DNA from: Siderastrea radians
Taxonomy: Eukaryota > Cnidaria > Anthozoa > Scleractinia > Rhizangiidae
DNA length: 64,000 nucleotides
NCBI GenBank assembly: GCA_964017195.1
Contig: OZ024894.1
Coordinates: 37,519,865 to 37,583,864, forward strand
Direction: 5' to 3'
The notes under the pieces are model-generated. The model did not search any database. It worked only from the letters and a program-made list of their open reading frames with translations, and had not been told where the DNA came from. This document shows, in pieces, positions 11,199-21,669 of this stretch. The first letter of the stretch is position 1, and each line of letters begins with the position of its first letter. The translations under genes were made by a program, and so were the position numbers.

Positions 11199-11232
<34 letters not shown>

Positions 11233-11312
11233 TTTGTGTTTCGATTTTCCGAAGTACAGTGCTCGATACGTTAAAGTAGAGCGTAATATATATTTTGCAA
11301 ATAGAAAAAAAC

Positions 11313-11372
11313 TTCACTTTCATCCCGACAAGCCTGTTTCGAGATTGCTCACTCTTCAGGGGATTTTAATGA
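11313..11372 (-). ncRNA. Hammerhead ribozyme of second PLE family
   Basis: On the minus strand the core is CTGAAGA (allowed, since position 7 is variable), a short imperfect stem II (GTGAGCAATCTC), GAAA, stem III ACA/TGT with loop GGCT, C17, and stem I ATCCC/GGGAT. Predicted cleavage is between 11327 and 11326. It sits about 80 bases 3' of the stop codon of the minus-strand PLE at 11453-12199. Stem II is weak, so activity may be low. Confidence 0.7.
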
Positions 11373-11452
11373 TAAGAATACTCTCAAGCGTCGTATATAT
11401 ATACTTATAATTTACATGATCAATGATGCAGAAAATTTGAATGTTCAAGTGC

Positions 11453-12199
11453 TTAGTTGTTACATAGCAACGCTTTGTTCCTGTGACGGCAAGAAGATAT
11501 AAGTGCGTTACGTTTGTTGAGTGATGACAGATCAGGTCGGCAGATGATTAGCAATTTCTCTTTCAGACAAAGATTGCATCTTTTGCTTGAGCTGTTGTAA
11601 GATGAACAAGATGAAATGATTCGCCATGAAACAGAGTGGTCAATGTTGTTGTCTTGAAGGGTCCAGATGTGTTTGCTAAGTTCGGTAGAGTTCCTGTGTT
11701 TTGCGTGACGGAATGATGAAGTGTGGTTTCTAAATCTAGTCTTGAAGTCGTTTTCAGTCAGTCCGATGTACGTTTCAGTAGCGTTATTGTCGTTGCGTTT
11801 AACGGTTGCTTGGTAGATGATGGATGATTGAAGGCAGTTTCCGTTAAGTGGGCATGTGTTCGTTTGTCGGCAGTTGCATGACTTGTTGTTAACTGTGTTA
11901 TCTGTGGAATCAATGGTGTGTTTGGATGAATTCAAAATACGCTTGTTGTGGTTGTCGATAATCTGCCTAGTGTTATTCATGCAACTGTAGCTGATCTTGA
12001 TGGTTTTTCGATTGAAGATTTTTCTAAGCTTGTGGTCTTTAGGGAAGTGCTTATCTACTAGTGTGAGGAATTTGCGACCGATATTAGTGCTGACGTTTTT
12101 GCTGAATGGAGGGTTGTACCAGAGGATGTTGTTTCGTCGTCTGTTTCTCAGTTTGGCAGTTGCGGTTGGATCATAGTGTAGAGTGTAATGGTATCCGCT
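11453..12199 (-). pseudogene. PLE protein: C-terminal region with GIY-YIG endonuclease
   Basis: The open minus-strand frame encodes GYHYTLHYDPTATAK, ILWYNPPFSKNV, IGRKFLTLVDKHFPK, then a zinc-binding-like CNCRQTNTCPLNGNC and the endonuclease core IIYQATVKR, ETYIGLTENDFKTRFRNH (the GIY-YIG equivalents plus catalytic Arg). The tail is CNLCLKEKLLIICR, and it stops at 11453. The reverse transcriptase N-terminal to this is missing, so the copy is dead, but this portion has no stop. In an intact PLE this nuclease nicks the target for reverse transcription. Confidence 0.8.
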
Positions 12200-13462
12200 A
12201 ATACTAATACTAATACTTTTGTTTGCTTCGACATCGTAGAATTCTACCCCTCCATCAGCCAAGACCTTCTAAACAAAGCACTCGACTTTGCCTCTGCCTA
12301 CGACAACATCACAAACGACGAAAGAAACATCATCATTCATGCTAAAAATTCGATCCTAGTACTGACACCAGCAGCAATCATGGCAAAAGAAGGGTGTCAC
12401 GACATTCGACGTTACTATGGGCAGCTATGACGGCGCTGAAACATGTGAGCTAGAAGGAAGTTTCCTTTTTTGGCAATTACAAGTCCTTGACATCAACATA
12501 GGACTATACCGAGACGATGGTCTAGCCATTTCTAACGCAACACCAAGAGTCACAGAGAACATCAAGAAGGAAATATGTCGCGTCTTTAATCAAAATGGGC
12601 TACGGATCACAATTGAAGCAAACAAACAAATCATTAACTTCCTAGACGTCACCTTTAACCTGAGCAACAGTACCTACCAGCCCTTCACAAAGCCTAACAC
12701 TACACTACAATACGTCCATCGCGAGAGCAATCACCCACCGATCACCACAAAGAACATACCCGCCGGCATCAACAAACGGCTATCATCCCTTTCATCAGAC
12801 AAAGCATCTTTCGACCGTGCCACCCCTCCATACCAAAAATCACTCGACGAAAGCGGATACCATTACACTCTACACTATGATCCAACCGCAACTGCCAAAC
12901 GGAGAAACAGACAACGAAACAACATCCTCTGGTACAACCCTCCATTCAGCAAAAACGTGCTTAGTGTTATTGCATGAATAACACTAAGCAGATTATCGAC
13001 AACCACAACAAGCGTATTTTGAATTCATCCAAACACACCATTGATTCCACAGATAACACAGTTAACAACAAGTCATGCAACTGCCGTCAAACGAACACAT
13101 GCCCACTTAACGGAAACTGCCTTCAATCATCAATCATCTACCAAGCAACCGTTAAACGCAACGACAATAACGCTACTGAAACGTACATCGGACTGACTGA
13201 AAACGACTTCAAGACTAGATTCAGAAACCACACTTCATCATTCCGTCACGCAAAACACAGGAACTCTACCGAACTTAGCAAACACATCTGGACCCTTCAA
13301 GACAACAACATTGACCACTCTGTTTCATGGCGAATCATTTCATCTTGTCCATCTTACAACAGCTCAAGCAAAAGATGCAATCTTTGTCTGAAAGAGAAAT
13401 TGCTAATCATCTGCCGACCTGATCTGTCATCACTCAACAAACGTAACGAACTTATATATTCT
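12200..13462 (+). pseudogene. PLE copy, plus strand: RT remnant plus GIY-YIG, broken
   Basis: The frame begins in the reverse transcriptase with FVCFDIVEFYPSIS (motif A), then shifts frame near 12410. It resumes with MGSYDGAETCELEGSF and NIGLYRDDGLAI (motif C region, YRDDG). It then runs through ITIEANKQIINFLDVTF and GYHYTLHYDP to PPFSKNV, where about 120 bases are deleted and replaced by a short palindrome at 12960-12988. The GIY-YIG part follows (ETYIGLTENDFK) and is cut at about 13460 by a (TA)n tract. With the minus copy to its left it makes a head-to-head inverted PLE pair sharing 12853-13462 with 11453-12199. Confidence 0.8.
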
Positions 13463-13490
13463 TATATATATATATATTCTTATATATATA

Positions 13491-14146
13491 TAGCCGGATT
13501 TTTGAAAACGGTACCGCTCGGTTGAGGTGTCCGAGCGGTGTGTCGCGAGCACTTTTTTGTCGTTCAGAAACTATCTCCAAAGTAGGCAATATAAAAATTA
13601 TGAGTGCCAGCAGTCCTTTTTTCTTCTCCCCTCTCTCCCCTCCCTTCTCTTTTCTCTCCCGTGCGGTTTCTAGGCTCATGGGAGTCCAAAAAACCCAGCT
13701 GCGGTGTCTTTCCGGTCAAAATGGCCAACTCTTCAGGAGCCACCTTTTCAAAAATCCAGGTAGATATTGCAAGCAAATGTTGCCAGATGGCGAAAAACGA
13801 CCGAATTCTGGCTGATGAGCGGCCTTTTCAGCATTTCTTGGCCATCTTAGCCCATTTCATGCCAATATATAGCCGGATTTTTGAAAACGGTACCGCTCGG
13901 TTGAGGTGTCCGAGCGGTGTGTCGCGAGCACTTTTTTGTCGTTCAGAAACTATCTCCAAAGTAGGCAATATAAAAATTATGAGTGCCAGCAGTCCTTTTT
14001 TCTTCTCCCCTCTCTCCCCTCCCTTCTCTTTTCTCTCCCGTGCGGTTTCTAGGCTCATGGGAGTCCAAAAAACCCAGTTGCGGTGTCGTTCCGGTCAAAA
14101 TGGGCAACTCTTCAGGAGCCACCTTTTCAAAAATCCAGGTAGATAT
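13491..14146 (+). repeat. Direct duplication (2 x ~276 bp) between TA tracts
   Basis: 13491-13766 and 13870-14146 are about 98 percent identical. Both have gaaaacggtaccgctc, gtccgagcggtgtgtc, a pyrimidine-rich tctcccctcccttctc stretch and aggagccaccttttc. About 103 bp lie between (13767-13869). Open frames on both strands are products of low-complexity sequence and have no known domain. The family is unknown. Confidence 0.7.
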
Positions 14147-14292
14147 ATATATATATATATATTCGGCCTTCTGGGCCTCATCAGTGCAGTGCTGATGCTG
14201 GAGTTGAGGTTAGCGGCTATATAGCCACCCCAGACGATCCCACACATGTGGTATCATCGTACCATGTCAGAGTGCTCAAACTAGTACACTAG

Positions 14293-14451
14293 ACACGTTT
14301 TCAAAAACATTGCAACTTGAAAAATATATATACATATATACATCTTTTGTCTTCACAACGCGAAAACAAAAGAATAAATATGAAAACAAAAGGTATATAT
14401 ATATATATATATGGATATATATTTTTCAAGTTGCAATGTTTTTGAAAGCAG

Positions 14452-14456
<5 letters not shown>
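14293..14456. mobile_element. Palindromic MITE adjacent to PLE
   Basis: Arms gttttcaaaaacattg / caatgtttttgaaagc and cttgaaaaatatata / tatatatttttcaag surround an inner hairpin of aaaacaaaag repeats. The same palindrome occurs at 41462-41622. In both places it is followed by (TA)n and then the end of the same PLE family. Confidence 0.65.

Positions 14457-14506
<50 letters not shown>
14456..14506. repeat. (TA)n microsatellite
   Basis: A pure TA run of about 50 bp separates the palindromic MITE from the PLE. Comparable runs border most mobile elements in this window (10226-10250, 11200-11227, 13455-13490, 15706-15766, 41622-41673, 46288-46306, 47699-47750, 48042-48116, 49512-49584). Confidence 0.9.
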
Positions 14507-14507
<1 letters not shown>

Positions 14508-14680
14508 TTGTCACAAGCATTTCCTTATCCCGTCCTCCTAGAAAACAATATAAAATAATCACAAATGACGACGAAACACCGCAAATTCCTTTTACACCTA
14601 TATTTCGACCACATTCAGTGAATGAAGCCCTAAGCCCTAAGGAATAAGCTAAAAGAAGAAAACAATAGGACCCATTTACA

Positions 14681-15430
14681 GTGACATACCATCCGGGTCG
14701 TCTCAATATCGGGCGCTTCCTGAGGGATTTGCAGCCCGTTCTGCACTCATCAAATAGATGCAAAAATGCCATCAAAGAAGTTCCAATGGTAGCCTTTAGG
14801 AAACCCAAAAGTCTTTCAGACTATTTGGTCCGCGCCCGGTTTACAAGTGGCCCCAAAGATGAAGTTAAAGGAACTTGGAAATGTCATTCTAATCGTTATC
14901 AGATTTGTAATTTTCTTTGTTTAGGAAGAGTTTTTCAAAGTAACAAAACAGGAAAGGAGTTTACCATAAATTATAACCTTAATTGTAACTCTAAAAATGT
15001 AGTCTATCTTATCACTTGTAAGAAATGTGGCATTCAGTATGTTGGCTCAACTACAACTGCGTTTAGAACGAGGTTCAATAATCACAAGAGTAGGGTAAAT
15101 GCGCACGTAATTGTGTCCCCAAATTAGTATGGGATTTTCCCAGGCTATGTGGCCTTGACACATTAATAAAGTTTATCATCATAAAAGTTTATCATCATCT
15201 TCGGGAAATACGGAGAAGGATGATGTACTTTACCGGCATTTTCATAGCCAGGGAGATTTTGGTTTAGAGCACATGAGCATCCAACTAATAGACTGACTTA
15301 AAGGGGAGCGCGAGCTACGCGATAAAGAGGGACAGTGGATCTACAAACTGAGAACTTTGATACCACATGGACTTAATGACAATGATGGTTTCTTTGGGCA
15401 AAACAAAAAGACGCGAATGAGCGCGCGCAT
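14681..15430 (+). pseudogene. PLE RT C-terminus and GIY-YIG endonuclease, interrupted
   Basis: The frame reads TYHPGRLNIGRFLRD, VPMVAFRKPKSLSDYL, YQICNFLCLGRVFQ, NVVYLITCKKCGIQYVG, FRTRFNNHKSRV, i.e. the RT thumb/linker then GIY-YIG. It stops at 15127, where about 60 bases are inserted. It resumes near 15188 with YRHFHSQGDFGLEH, ELRDKEGQWIYKLRTL (catalytic Glu region) and PHGLNDNDGFF, ending about 15430. It is related to the PLE at 41.7-46.3 kb. No RT core remains. Confidence 0.8.
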
Positions 15431-15619
15431 ACGATAACGTAACACTTTTCAGTTAGTTTCAAAATAGTATTCAACTGTCTGAGTGCGCGCAGACTATAAC
15501 GTTAGAATTTTCCGTTACAGTTTCAAAACAGCAGTTAGCTCAGTGGCAGTTGTATTCATTTACGCGCGTTACCTTGGCAATTCAACAATTTAAAAAGTGT
15601 AACACGTTAACGGTTTATT

Positions 15620-15665
15620 AGTCACCCTGGAGAAGATCACTGAATGTGGTCGAAATATAGGTGTA
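15620..15665 (+). ncRNA. Hammerhead-like stem-loop at PLE 3' end
   Basis: The sequence has a CTGGAGA core (one change from the CUGANGA consensus), stem II GATCAC-TGAAT-GTGGTC, GAAA, an almost absent stem III (TATA) and flanking CACC/GGTG as stem I. The related element at 46155-46200 keeps the same layout with compensating stem II changes. Because a core base is altered, this copy is probably inactive. Confidence 0.45.
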
Positions 15666-15700
15666 AAAGGAATTTGCGGTGTTTCGTCGTCATTTGTGAT

Positions 15701-15705
<5 letters not shown>

Positions 15706-15766
<61 letters not shown>
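15706..15766. repeat. (TA)n microsatellite
   Basis: A pure TA run of about 60 bp lies between the PLE and the right arm of the large inverted repeat. Confidence 0.9.
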
Positions 15767-15769
<3 letters not shown>

Positions 15770-16165
15770 ATTGTATTAAGATAATTACAGTAAAAAAGAG
15801 AAGTATTATATAAAATTAATTTTGAATAATATTAAATATTCATATTGCCGTGAAATCCGTGAAATCCGTATTTTCCGCTACTCTTTTTAGAGTCTTTTTC
15901 AGTTAGCAGTCAGTCAGGACTGCAAGTTATCTTATTATATATTCATGTCTCCGGGAAATCCGTGAGATCCGTCTTTTCCGCTACTCTTTTTAAGAGTTTT
16001 TCTGTCTATGAATTTCACCAGCAGTCAATGCTTAATGCATTTCTTTTCCATTTCAAAGAACTTTTCACCACACACGGAAAAGATAGATTTTACGGAAAAG
16101 ATGGATTTTTTTGTTTTCGTTTTAGACAATTGTTTTTATAGATTTCCCAGAGACATGAAGCTTCG
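15765..16165 (-). repeat. Right arm of the large inverted repeat
   Basis: This is the reverse complement of the arm at 5205-5648, with the same inner single-copy part, about two tandem units (tattttccgctactc, gcagtcagtcaggactg, attcatgtctcc) and the outer part with aatgcatttcttttcc and cacacacggaaaag. It has fewer tandem units than the left arm. Confidence 0.7.
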
Positions 16166-16845
16166 GTTGAGTTTAAGTTCCACCTTGAGCATCACAGAAA
16201 CTTCTTTTAAAAAAGGTCCGTTGTGAAAAGGCATGAGAAAGACAATCATTTCTTGCATTTCATTACCAAGTTTGCTCCTAGATGGTGACACTAAATGCAT
16301 CACACCTTTTCGGTCGTTCCTTTGAATCATTGTTTGAGAAAAGGCGCTGGCTGCTACCTGGATTGAATGACATTGTTTGAGCGTCCGAGAAAATAAGTCA
16401 GAGAACAAGTCTAATGATCCTATCGTTTTGTATTTCACCAAAAAGGGTAGGTTTTTTGCTTCGATTTTTCCTGGAGGGCACTATCATAATGAAGCGATTG
16501 CATTTTTGTCGTTGAACTTGCCCTCTAAATTACATCAGAGCGTCCCTATTGTCCTGCGCTAACAACAGCGACTCATACTTTAAAGAAACGTGCAAAAAAG
16601 GAACGCCCTTTATAACGCTCATTTCATAGTTACATCATTTCCGACACGTCCTCGTCAACAAATTTGACTTCAAAACATGACAAACAAACTAATGAATCAT
16701 CTTTCACAGTTATTCATCAGCACGTCGAAAACATAGCCAACAAAAGCCTAAACTTTCAAATTTATCCGTCAAAATTTCACGGCGCTGATCCACTATATAA
16801 ACAGCGCACCCATGCCACAACATTTGTGCTACGAAAGACGAATGC

Positions 16846-17128
16846 AGCGAACAAGACAACCATGTCGACAGCTCAACAGTGAGGGTATAAAGAGTACGGC
16901 CTTGTGCTACCTTACGCCAGTAATAAGCGGAAGGTGTAGCATTATCGGGCTTGTGTCTTTGTTCCTTTTGATTGGATGTGTACCAAATATGGACAAGGGA
17001 ACAATGGGACAAGGGGCAAGAATGTAGCGAACAAGACAACCATGTCGACAGCTCAACAGTGAGAGTAAAGAGTACGGCCTTGTGCTACCTTATGCCAGCA
17101 ATAAGCGGAAGGTGTAGCATTATCAGCG
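16846..17128 (+). repeat. 105 bp direct duplication
   Basis: 16846-16950 and 17021-17128 repeat gcgaacaagacaacc, gtcgacagctcaacag, agtacggccttgtgct and agcggaaggtgtagc at about 95 percent identity, with about 70 bp between. No function is recognised. Confidence 0.7.
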
Positions 17129-17343
17129 CTAAATGTGTTTGCAAAGTCAAAGATAAGGCCTTGCCAAAGGCGTGGGCAACTGTTTGCGGAAAACGAGATT
17201 TGTGCGACCGTGCAATATCAGGTTACCATTTGTTGCAATACGCTGATTTCAGATGAGATTTCAAAGAACATTTTAGTGCAAAGGTTCGACGCATTTTACC
17301 TTTCTAATACTGCAGGTATCCATAAGGTAGCATTTTTCTTTAG

Positions 17344-17596
17344 CGCCATAGCAAGCCAAGAGAAAAAAAGTGGAAGTATCAACGAGAACACAGAAGAGGA
17401 GAGCAGTTCTGGCGATGAAATTCCGAGCTCTATTTCCCAACAATGGCTTGAAGAAAACTTAACGAACGTAAGCAAATCACCCTGCCCTGCCATCGCATAC
17501 TGGGTGGCGTTGACTACAGTAAACGGTGCGCCCGCCAGTCCAATTTCTGTACGCAAAGCCCTGTTGAATTCAGGACTGGAAGTCACAGCAACAGAG
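17344..17596 (+). CDS. Possible exon of an unrecognised gene
   Basis: A good acceptor (ttttctttag, ending 17343) and a donor (GAG|GTAATT at 17597) enclose an open frame encoding an acidic/serine stretch (NTEEESSSGDEIPSS) followed by QWLEENLTNVSKSPC and VALTTVNGAPASPISV. The composition looks coding, but I recognise no family and see no adjoining exon. It may be a host exon or a fragment of a mobile element. Confidence 0.3.
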
Positions 17597-17599
17597 GTA

Positions 17600-18350
17600 A
17601 TTAAATTATTTTCTTACTTTTCGATAACCCAAGCATTCCCTTAGCCGTGAACATATTGGACAAAATTGAGAACTAAAAAAATGAATAATCAGAGTAAGGA
17701 AAAGCCAAAGCCAAAGAGGTTTTGTCCAAAACGTTTGCTCGAAACTCGAGAATAAAAAACAAACAGGCAATTAATGACCCTCTCTTGATTCATCTAAATC
17801 TTTGCTAGCATTTAAGATGTTTTCTCTTCTCAGTTGCTTTGAAAGAACCTAACAACGAAGACTGTACTTTTTTCTTGTGACACTGCTATTATCAACTTGA
17901 ATTTTGTGACTGGGAATGATGAACTCAGTTTTCAATTGTTTCTGTTATTTTCTGATTGAAAATGTGCTTGTTCCACGGAAAAGTCATGTCAAAGGTTTAC
18001 ATGACCAAACTGAATTTCTACTTGTCCCGGACAATCGGACATGGGTTTTGGTGCACCCTGATTGCTGTTAATAATAGTAATGATGATAATAATAAACAAT
18101 ACAAGCGGTCAGTCAGTAAAGAAAAAGGAAACGTAGAACCGTGTTTGGTAAAATGCTTCAATTTGATATCCTTCAGGTACAGTTTCAAGAGGGAAAAGTA
18201 TCCCCAGCCACAAAAATCCTTTCATGCAAGACCTCGTTAGCTCGTCCTTCAAACACTGTTACCAAGACAAAGCGAGGAAGGTGGTCGGCCATGATGGCTT
18301 ATGCACCCACCGCAAAGCGAGAACGGCACTGACGACGACGACGAACAGGA
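17600..18350. other. No gene seen
   Basis: Non-coding appearance; open frames are short and without motifs. Confidence 0.3.
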
Positions 18351-18354
18351 GATG

Positions 18355-18480
18355 TACATATAATAATAATAATTTAATAATTTAATAAACTTATATAGCG
18401 CTATAATTTATAAAAATATTCTAATGCGCTTTACATGATATTCATAATTAAGTGAAAATAGGATTAACTAAAAATTTACA
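18355..18480. repeat. Short interspersed repeat with TATAGCGC ... GCGCTTTACA
   Basis: An ATAAT-rich lead-in is followed by ttatatagcgctataa and aatgcgctttacatga. The ATATAGCGC to GCGCTTTACA arrangement recurs in many marine invertebrate genomes as a small repeat. Only this copy is seen here, so the assignment rests on memory of the motif. Confidence 0.4.
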
Positions 18481-18499
18481 TGGATTTTATCTAAAAATT

Positions 18500-19214
18500 T
18501 AATAACTATATAATATGTTCGTACGCTTGCGTAAAAAGAAAACTTTTCAAGTTAGTTTATTACATCACGCAAAAACCCAAATCGCCTTCCTACTTGCCTT
18601 CCTACGACACTTCATTCGACTTTCCGTGTCCACCGTCACCCTTCTCGTTGGCCAGAACCCCGAGAAAAAGACCTCGCCTTGCCGAAAGCCAGTCGTCCAT
18701 TGGAAAGCAGAAGAAAATAACCATTTTTTTCCTGTTGCAGCAACGCCCTCGAAATTAGTATTTTGTTCAAGTAACTATTTTCAGTTAGTGTTATTCGATG
18801 TAATTTGTTAACTGAAAGCGTAGAAGACACAAACAGTAGTGAAAAAAACACGAACGTGAATATTGTTTCTTTGACATTGTGCGAGATGAAATCAAATGTA
18901 TTTCTCAGTTGAAATGATGAATGTCATTTATGTTTTCTCAAAATGGTTTAGACAGTCCACAAGAATGAACCAGTAGAATTTGTCAGTTGCGATTTATTTT
19001 GTTATCTTGTCGATTGAAAGTTAGCGTATCGATTAAGTAATGCATGTAAGGAAAGGAAAGGAAAACGTCAACCTTGATTAAAAGAAAGTCACTTTTCGAG
19101 TGCGACTTTGCTTACCCTACTTCAACTATCTCTTACACGATAAAGGGTGCGTCGGGTCGGTCCCATATTTTATTAGACGAGTTTTGGAACATTAGTTTGT
19201 TTCTAAACATTATG
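18500..19214. other. No gene seen
   Basis: No recognised gene or repeat. Short open frames on both strands have no coding-like features. Confidence 0.3.
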
Positions 19215-20268
19215 TCAAGCTATAGCTGCATTTTCATTCCAGCCCTTTTCTTGAGAGAGTCCACCGTTCTTCCGTCTTGAAATTTGAGATCGGGATCCCT
19301 CAGAATTGCCATCCACTGCCCAAACCCGTGCCGATCGATTCCCTTCTTGAGAAAATCGTCCTCGTCTGCCGTGAATTTCAACACCTGACGATAATTTCTT
19401 TGAACTTGAATTGGTTTGTGGGCGGGCAATCCTTTTCTTTAGGGGGCGCGCTCTTTTTTTCTGCTGTTTCGACTGGAGCTGCAAGACTTGAAGTTGAGCC
19501 GCTAAACCTCGTTTGTACTTCCCTATCCACCTTCGAGCCTTTCGTACCTTGTAGCTTTTGTAGACACTCGTGAGCTTTGACAGCAAATTCGCGCGATCTT
19601 TGCTTTTGATAGTATAGTGAACTTTTGCAACGGCAGAACTGTGTTTTTGGTCTTCTGACAAAATTTGTTGCTCCTTGCTTGTGAGCAGATTGAGGCTTTG
19701 CGTCTCGACAATATGACGATAGCGAGTCGGATGAATGAACTTTCCGATTGCATCAAACACTAGTTTACTCATGACGTCGCCCGATTTGCTGTGCGGGCCT
19801 CCATTTTTCGTGACCAGAACGAACTCGCACTGGGGTGTTAGCAATAGCCTTACGAAATTTATGTAGCTATCAAGCACCTGCATGCTTGCATCGGTTAGAA
19901 TTAAGGAGTCAAATGCATATTTGCTAGCAGTCTTGAGCTTTTTCTGGTCGATGAATCCCCCGTTCTCCTTAGCTGCTCTGACCATGTCCACTCTCAAACA
20001 CTGATAAGTCATAGGCCGAGATCCCTTCACCTTGATGAACAAATACACTGAGACAAATTTCGTGGCAAATGTTAAGTCCGAAGGATTAACTTGACCTGGA
20101 ATAGTTTTGCACGTCTTCACAGTGTTCTCGTAACGAGGCAAATAAAATGTCACCACTTCTAACAGTTCTTCCATGGTTGCCCAGTGCCCCCTAGCATCCA
20201 ATGTTTCAATATCTAGATCTTGTGTCCACTGCAGTCTCATCATCTTTGCCACCATCTTGCGCGCTCGT
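19215..20268 (-). pseudogene. Crypton-like tyrosine recombinase, C-terminal half, with SANT/Myb tail
   Basis: The minus strand reads KRARKMVAKMMRLQW, then LDARGHWATMEELLEV, TFATKFVSVYLFIKVKG, KTASKYAFDSLIL and KNGGPHSKSGDVMSKL. The tyrosine-recombinase signature follows: IHPTRYRHIVETQS and HSSAVAKVHY. A frame change near 19430 leads to a SANT/Myb-type domain (FTADEDDFLKK, HGFGQWMAILRD, DGRTVDSLKKR) ending at 19220. There is no start: the N-terminal half is at 51198-51786, beyond a 31 kb insertion. Crypton elements use such recombinases for transposition; this copy is broken by both the insertion and a frameshift. Confidence 0.7.
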
Positions 20269-20276
20269 TTTTAAAC

Positions 20277-21293
20277 GAGCGGATGTCTGTAAATATCGAC
20301 CAAGGGTGGGAAATATAAAAATTTTGAAAAATCCCAAAAAAATTCTGTAAACTTCCCTAGGTATTCTATTAACGAAAATATAAATTTTAGTTTCATCAGA
20401 TAAATATTTTGGCGATACGGCGGGTGTCAAGTTTGGGTGCTTCACGGCCTCCGCCAGACAGCTTTTTTGGGGCCCGAGACCGGGTTATGAAAAGAGCTCG
20501 ATTTGAATCTAATTCAAATATCATTCAACCCAAAAAGCTTTTTATCGTATTAAAGGGAATTTAACACATATTTTGAGTGGTAATGTGCTCGAATTGATTG
20601 TGACTAGAATATTTTACAGATTTTTAAATATTTACAAAATTTCGAGGATTTCACGCGAGCAAAATGTTGTCGAAATTCGAAGGCCTAAAATCACACCCGG
20701 TACCTAGTTTCAAACAGCAAAAGACATTTCACATTAAAAAGCAATCTCTAAGCTTTCAAAATATGGTTTTAAAACTTTGGGCAACACATGAAATGAATTT
20801 ATGGGAACGCAAAATTCAGGGAGCACTTGAGTGAAATTTGATCTTTCTGAATTGACAGTTTTGAGGTTCGGCGCGAGAAACAAATCAATACTCAAACAAA
20901 TGTTTCAGCCAAAATACGTTTAATTTAGGCAATCTCAAGTACCACAGTGATACATACATGCTTCATAGACATTAGGTGGAAAATGTTACCCCAATTTTCA
21001 GCCGAAAAGAACTCATATCTCGGCTTTCAAGTATTTGAACTTGCCTCGCTAATGTAAACATGTGGGTCAAGTTCTTATCACGTTACAGCGTTCAAAATCT
21101 ACACCAAATATCTATCCTGTCTAGTATAAAATCAGGTCTACAATATGTTTGTTTGTACCTTGTGTCCTTGTCTGTCTTCATTTCCCAAAATACTGAGGTA
21201 AACTACAGCGAAATCCCCGCGCGCTCGACGTGTCACGAGTCTCGTGGAAGTGCTGTTACGTGAGTCGAGATTGCGTTACATAACATGACACAC
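20277..21293 (+). repeat. Left ~1 kb terminal inverted repeat
   Basis: It is about 90 percent identical to the reverse complement of 50178-51193. Shared blocks include aatatcgaccaagggtg, aaatattttggcgatac/ggcgatacggcgggtg, ccgagaccgggttatg and tgcgttacataacatg. Identity stops at acacacag on the inside. Confidence 0.8.
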
Positions 21294-21669
21294 AGTTCAG
21301 GATTATTTCTGAGTAGTGAAAAAAATTCCATCCCTAATCTACATGTTGTAGGTATGCCATTGGAATGAGCTGGCAATCTTAAATTGTCATACTTAACCAT
21401 CGCAGACTTGTGATCACCGAACGTGCCAAACAGTATTCATTAGCGCTATGTAAATAACGTGTTCTTTTTTGTTGTTTGTTTTTGTTCCCCATTTTTGTCC
21501 TGATTTTTATCCGATTGGGAAATGTCCTAATACTTTTGCAATACCCTATTATACAAATCACAAGTAAGAGCGTCCCGGTACAGTCTGATCTTGTGCTTGC
21601 GGCATCAATCTTGATAGCCCAATCTCGTTCTATAAACTAGCGCTGAAAATAAGTAAGCATCATTGCTAC
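21294..21669. other. No gene seen; between TIR and tandem array
   Basis: Single-copy-looking sequence with no recognised feature. Confidence 0.35.

Larger units (their letters stand above)
11228..12199 (-). mobile_element. PLE copy, 5'-truncated, minus strand
   Basis: The element runs from about 12199 (truncated 5' end, fused to a plus-strand copy) through its GIY-YIG reading frame and 3' UTR to a hammerhead ribozyme. It ends at a (TA)n tract at 11200-11227. Confidence 0.75.
14507..15708 (+). mobile_element. PLE fragment with inverted terminal segments
   Basis: The 3' terminal sequence at 15600-15708 (tgaatgtggtcgaaat, ggaatttgcggtgttt, cgtcgtcatttgtgat) is repeated in inverse orientation at 14550-14645. 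A partial GIY-YIG reading frame lies between them. This inverted arrangement is typical for PLE copies with an inverted 5' fragment. (TA)n flanks both ends. Confidence 0.75.

Noticed and set aside
13522..14224. Overlapping open frames rich in Ser/Pro on both strands
   Set aside because: Produced by the pyrimidine-rich part of a duplicated repeat; no recognised domain.
14310..14808. Open frames with long Ile-Tyr runs (also 41451-41711)
   Set aside because: Translation of (TA)n microsatellites.
16136..16441. Minus-strand gene of 101 codons next to the right inverted arm
   Set aside because: No recognised motif or splice context, and it overlaps repeat sequence.
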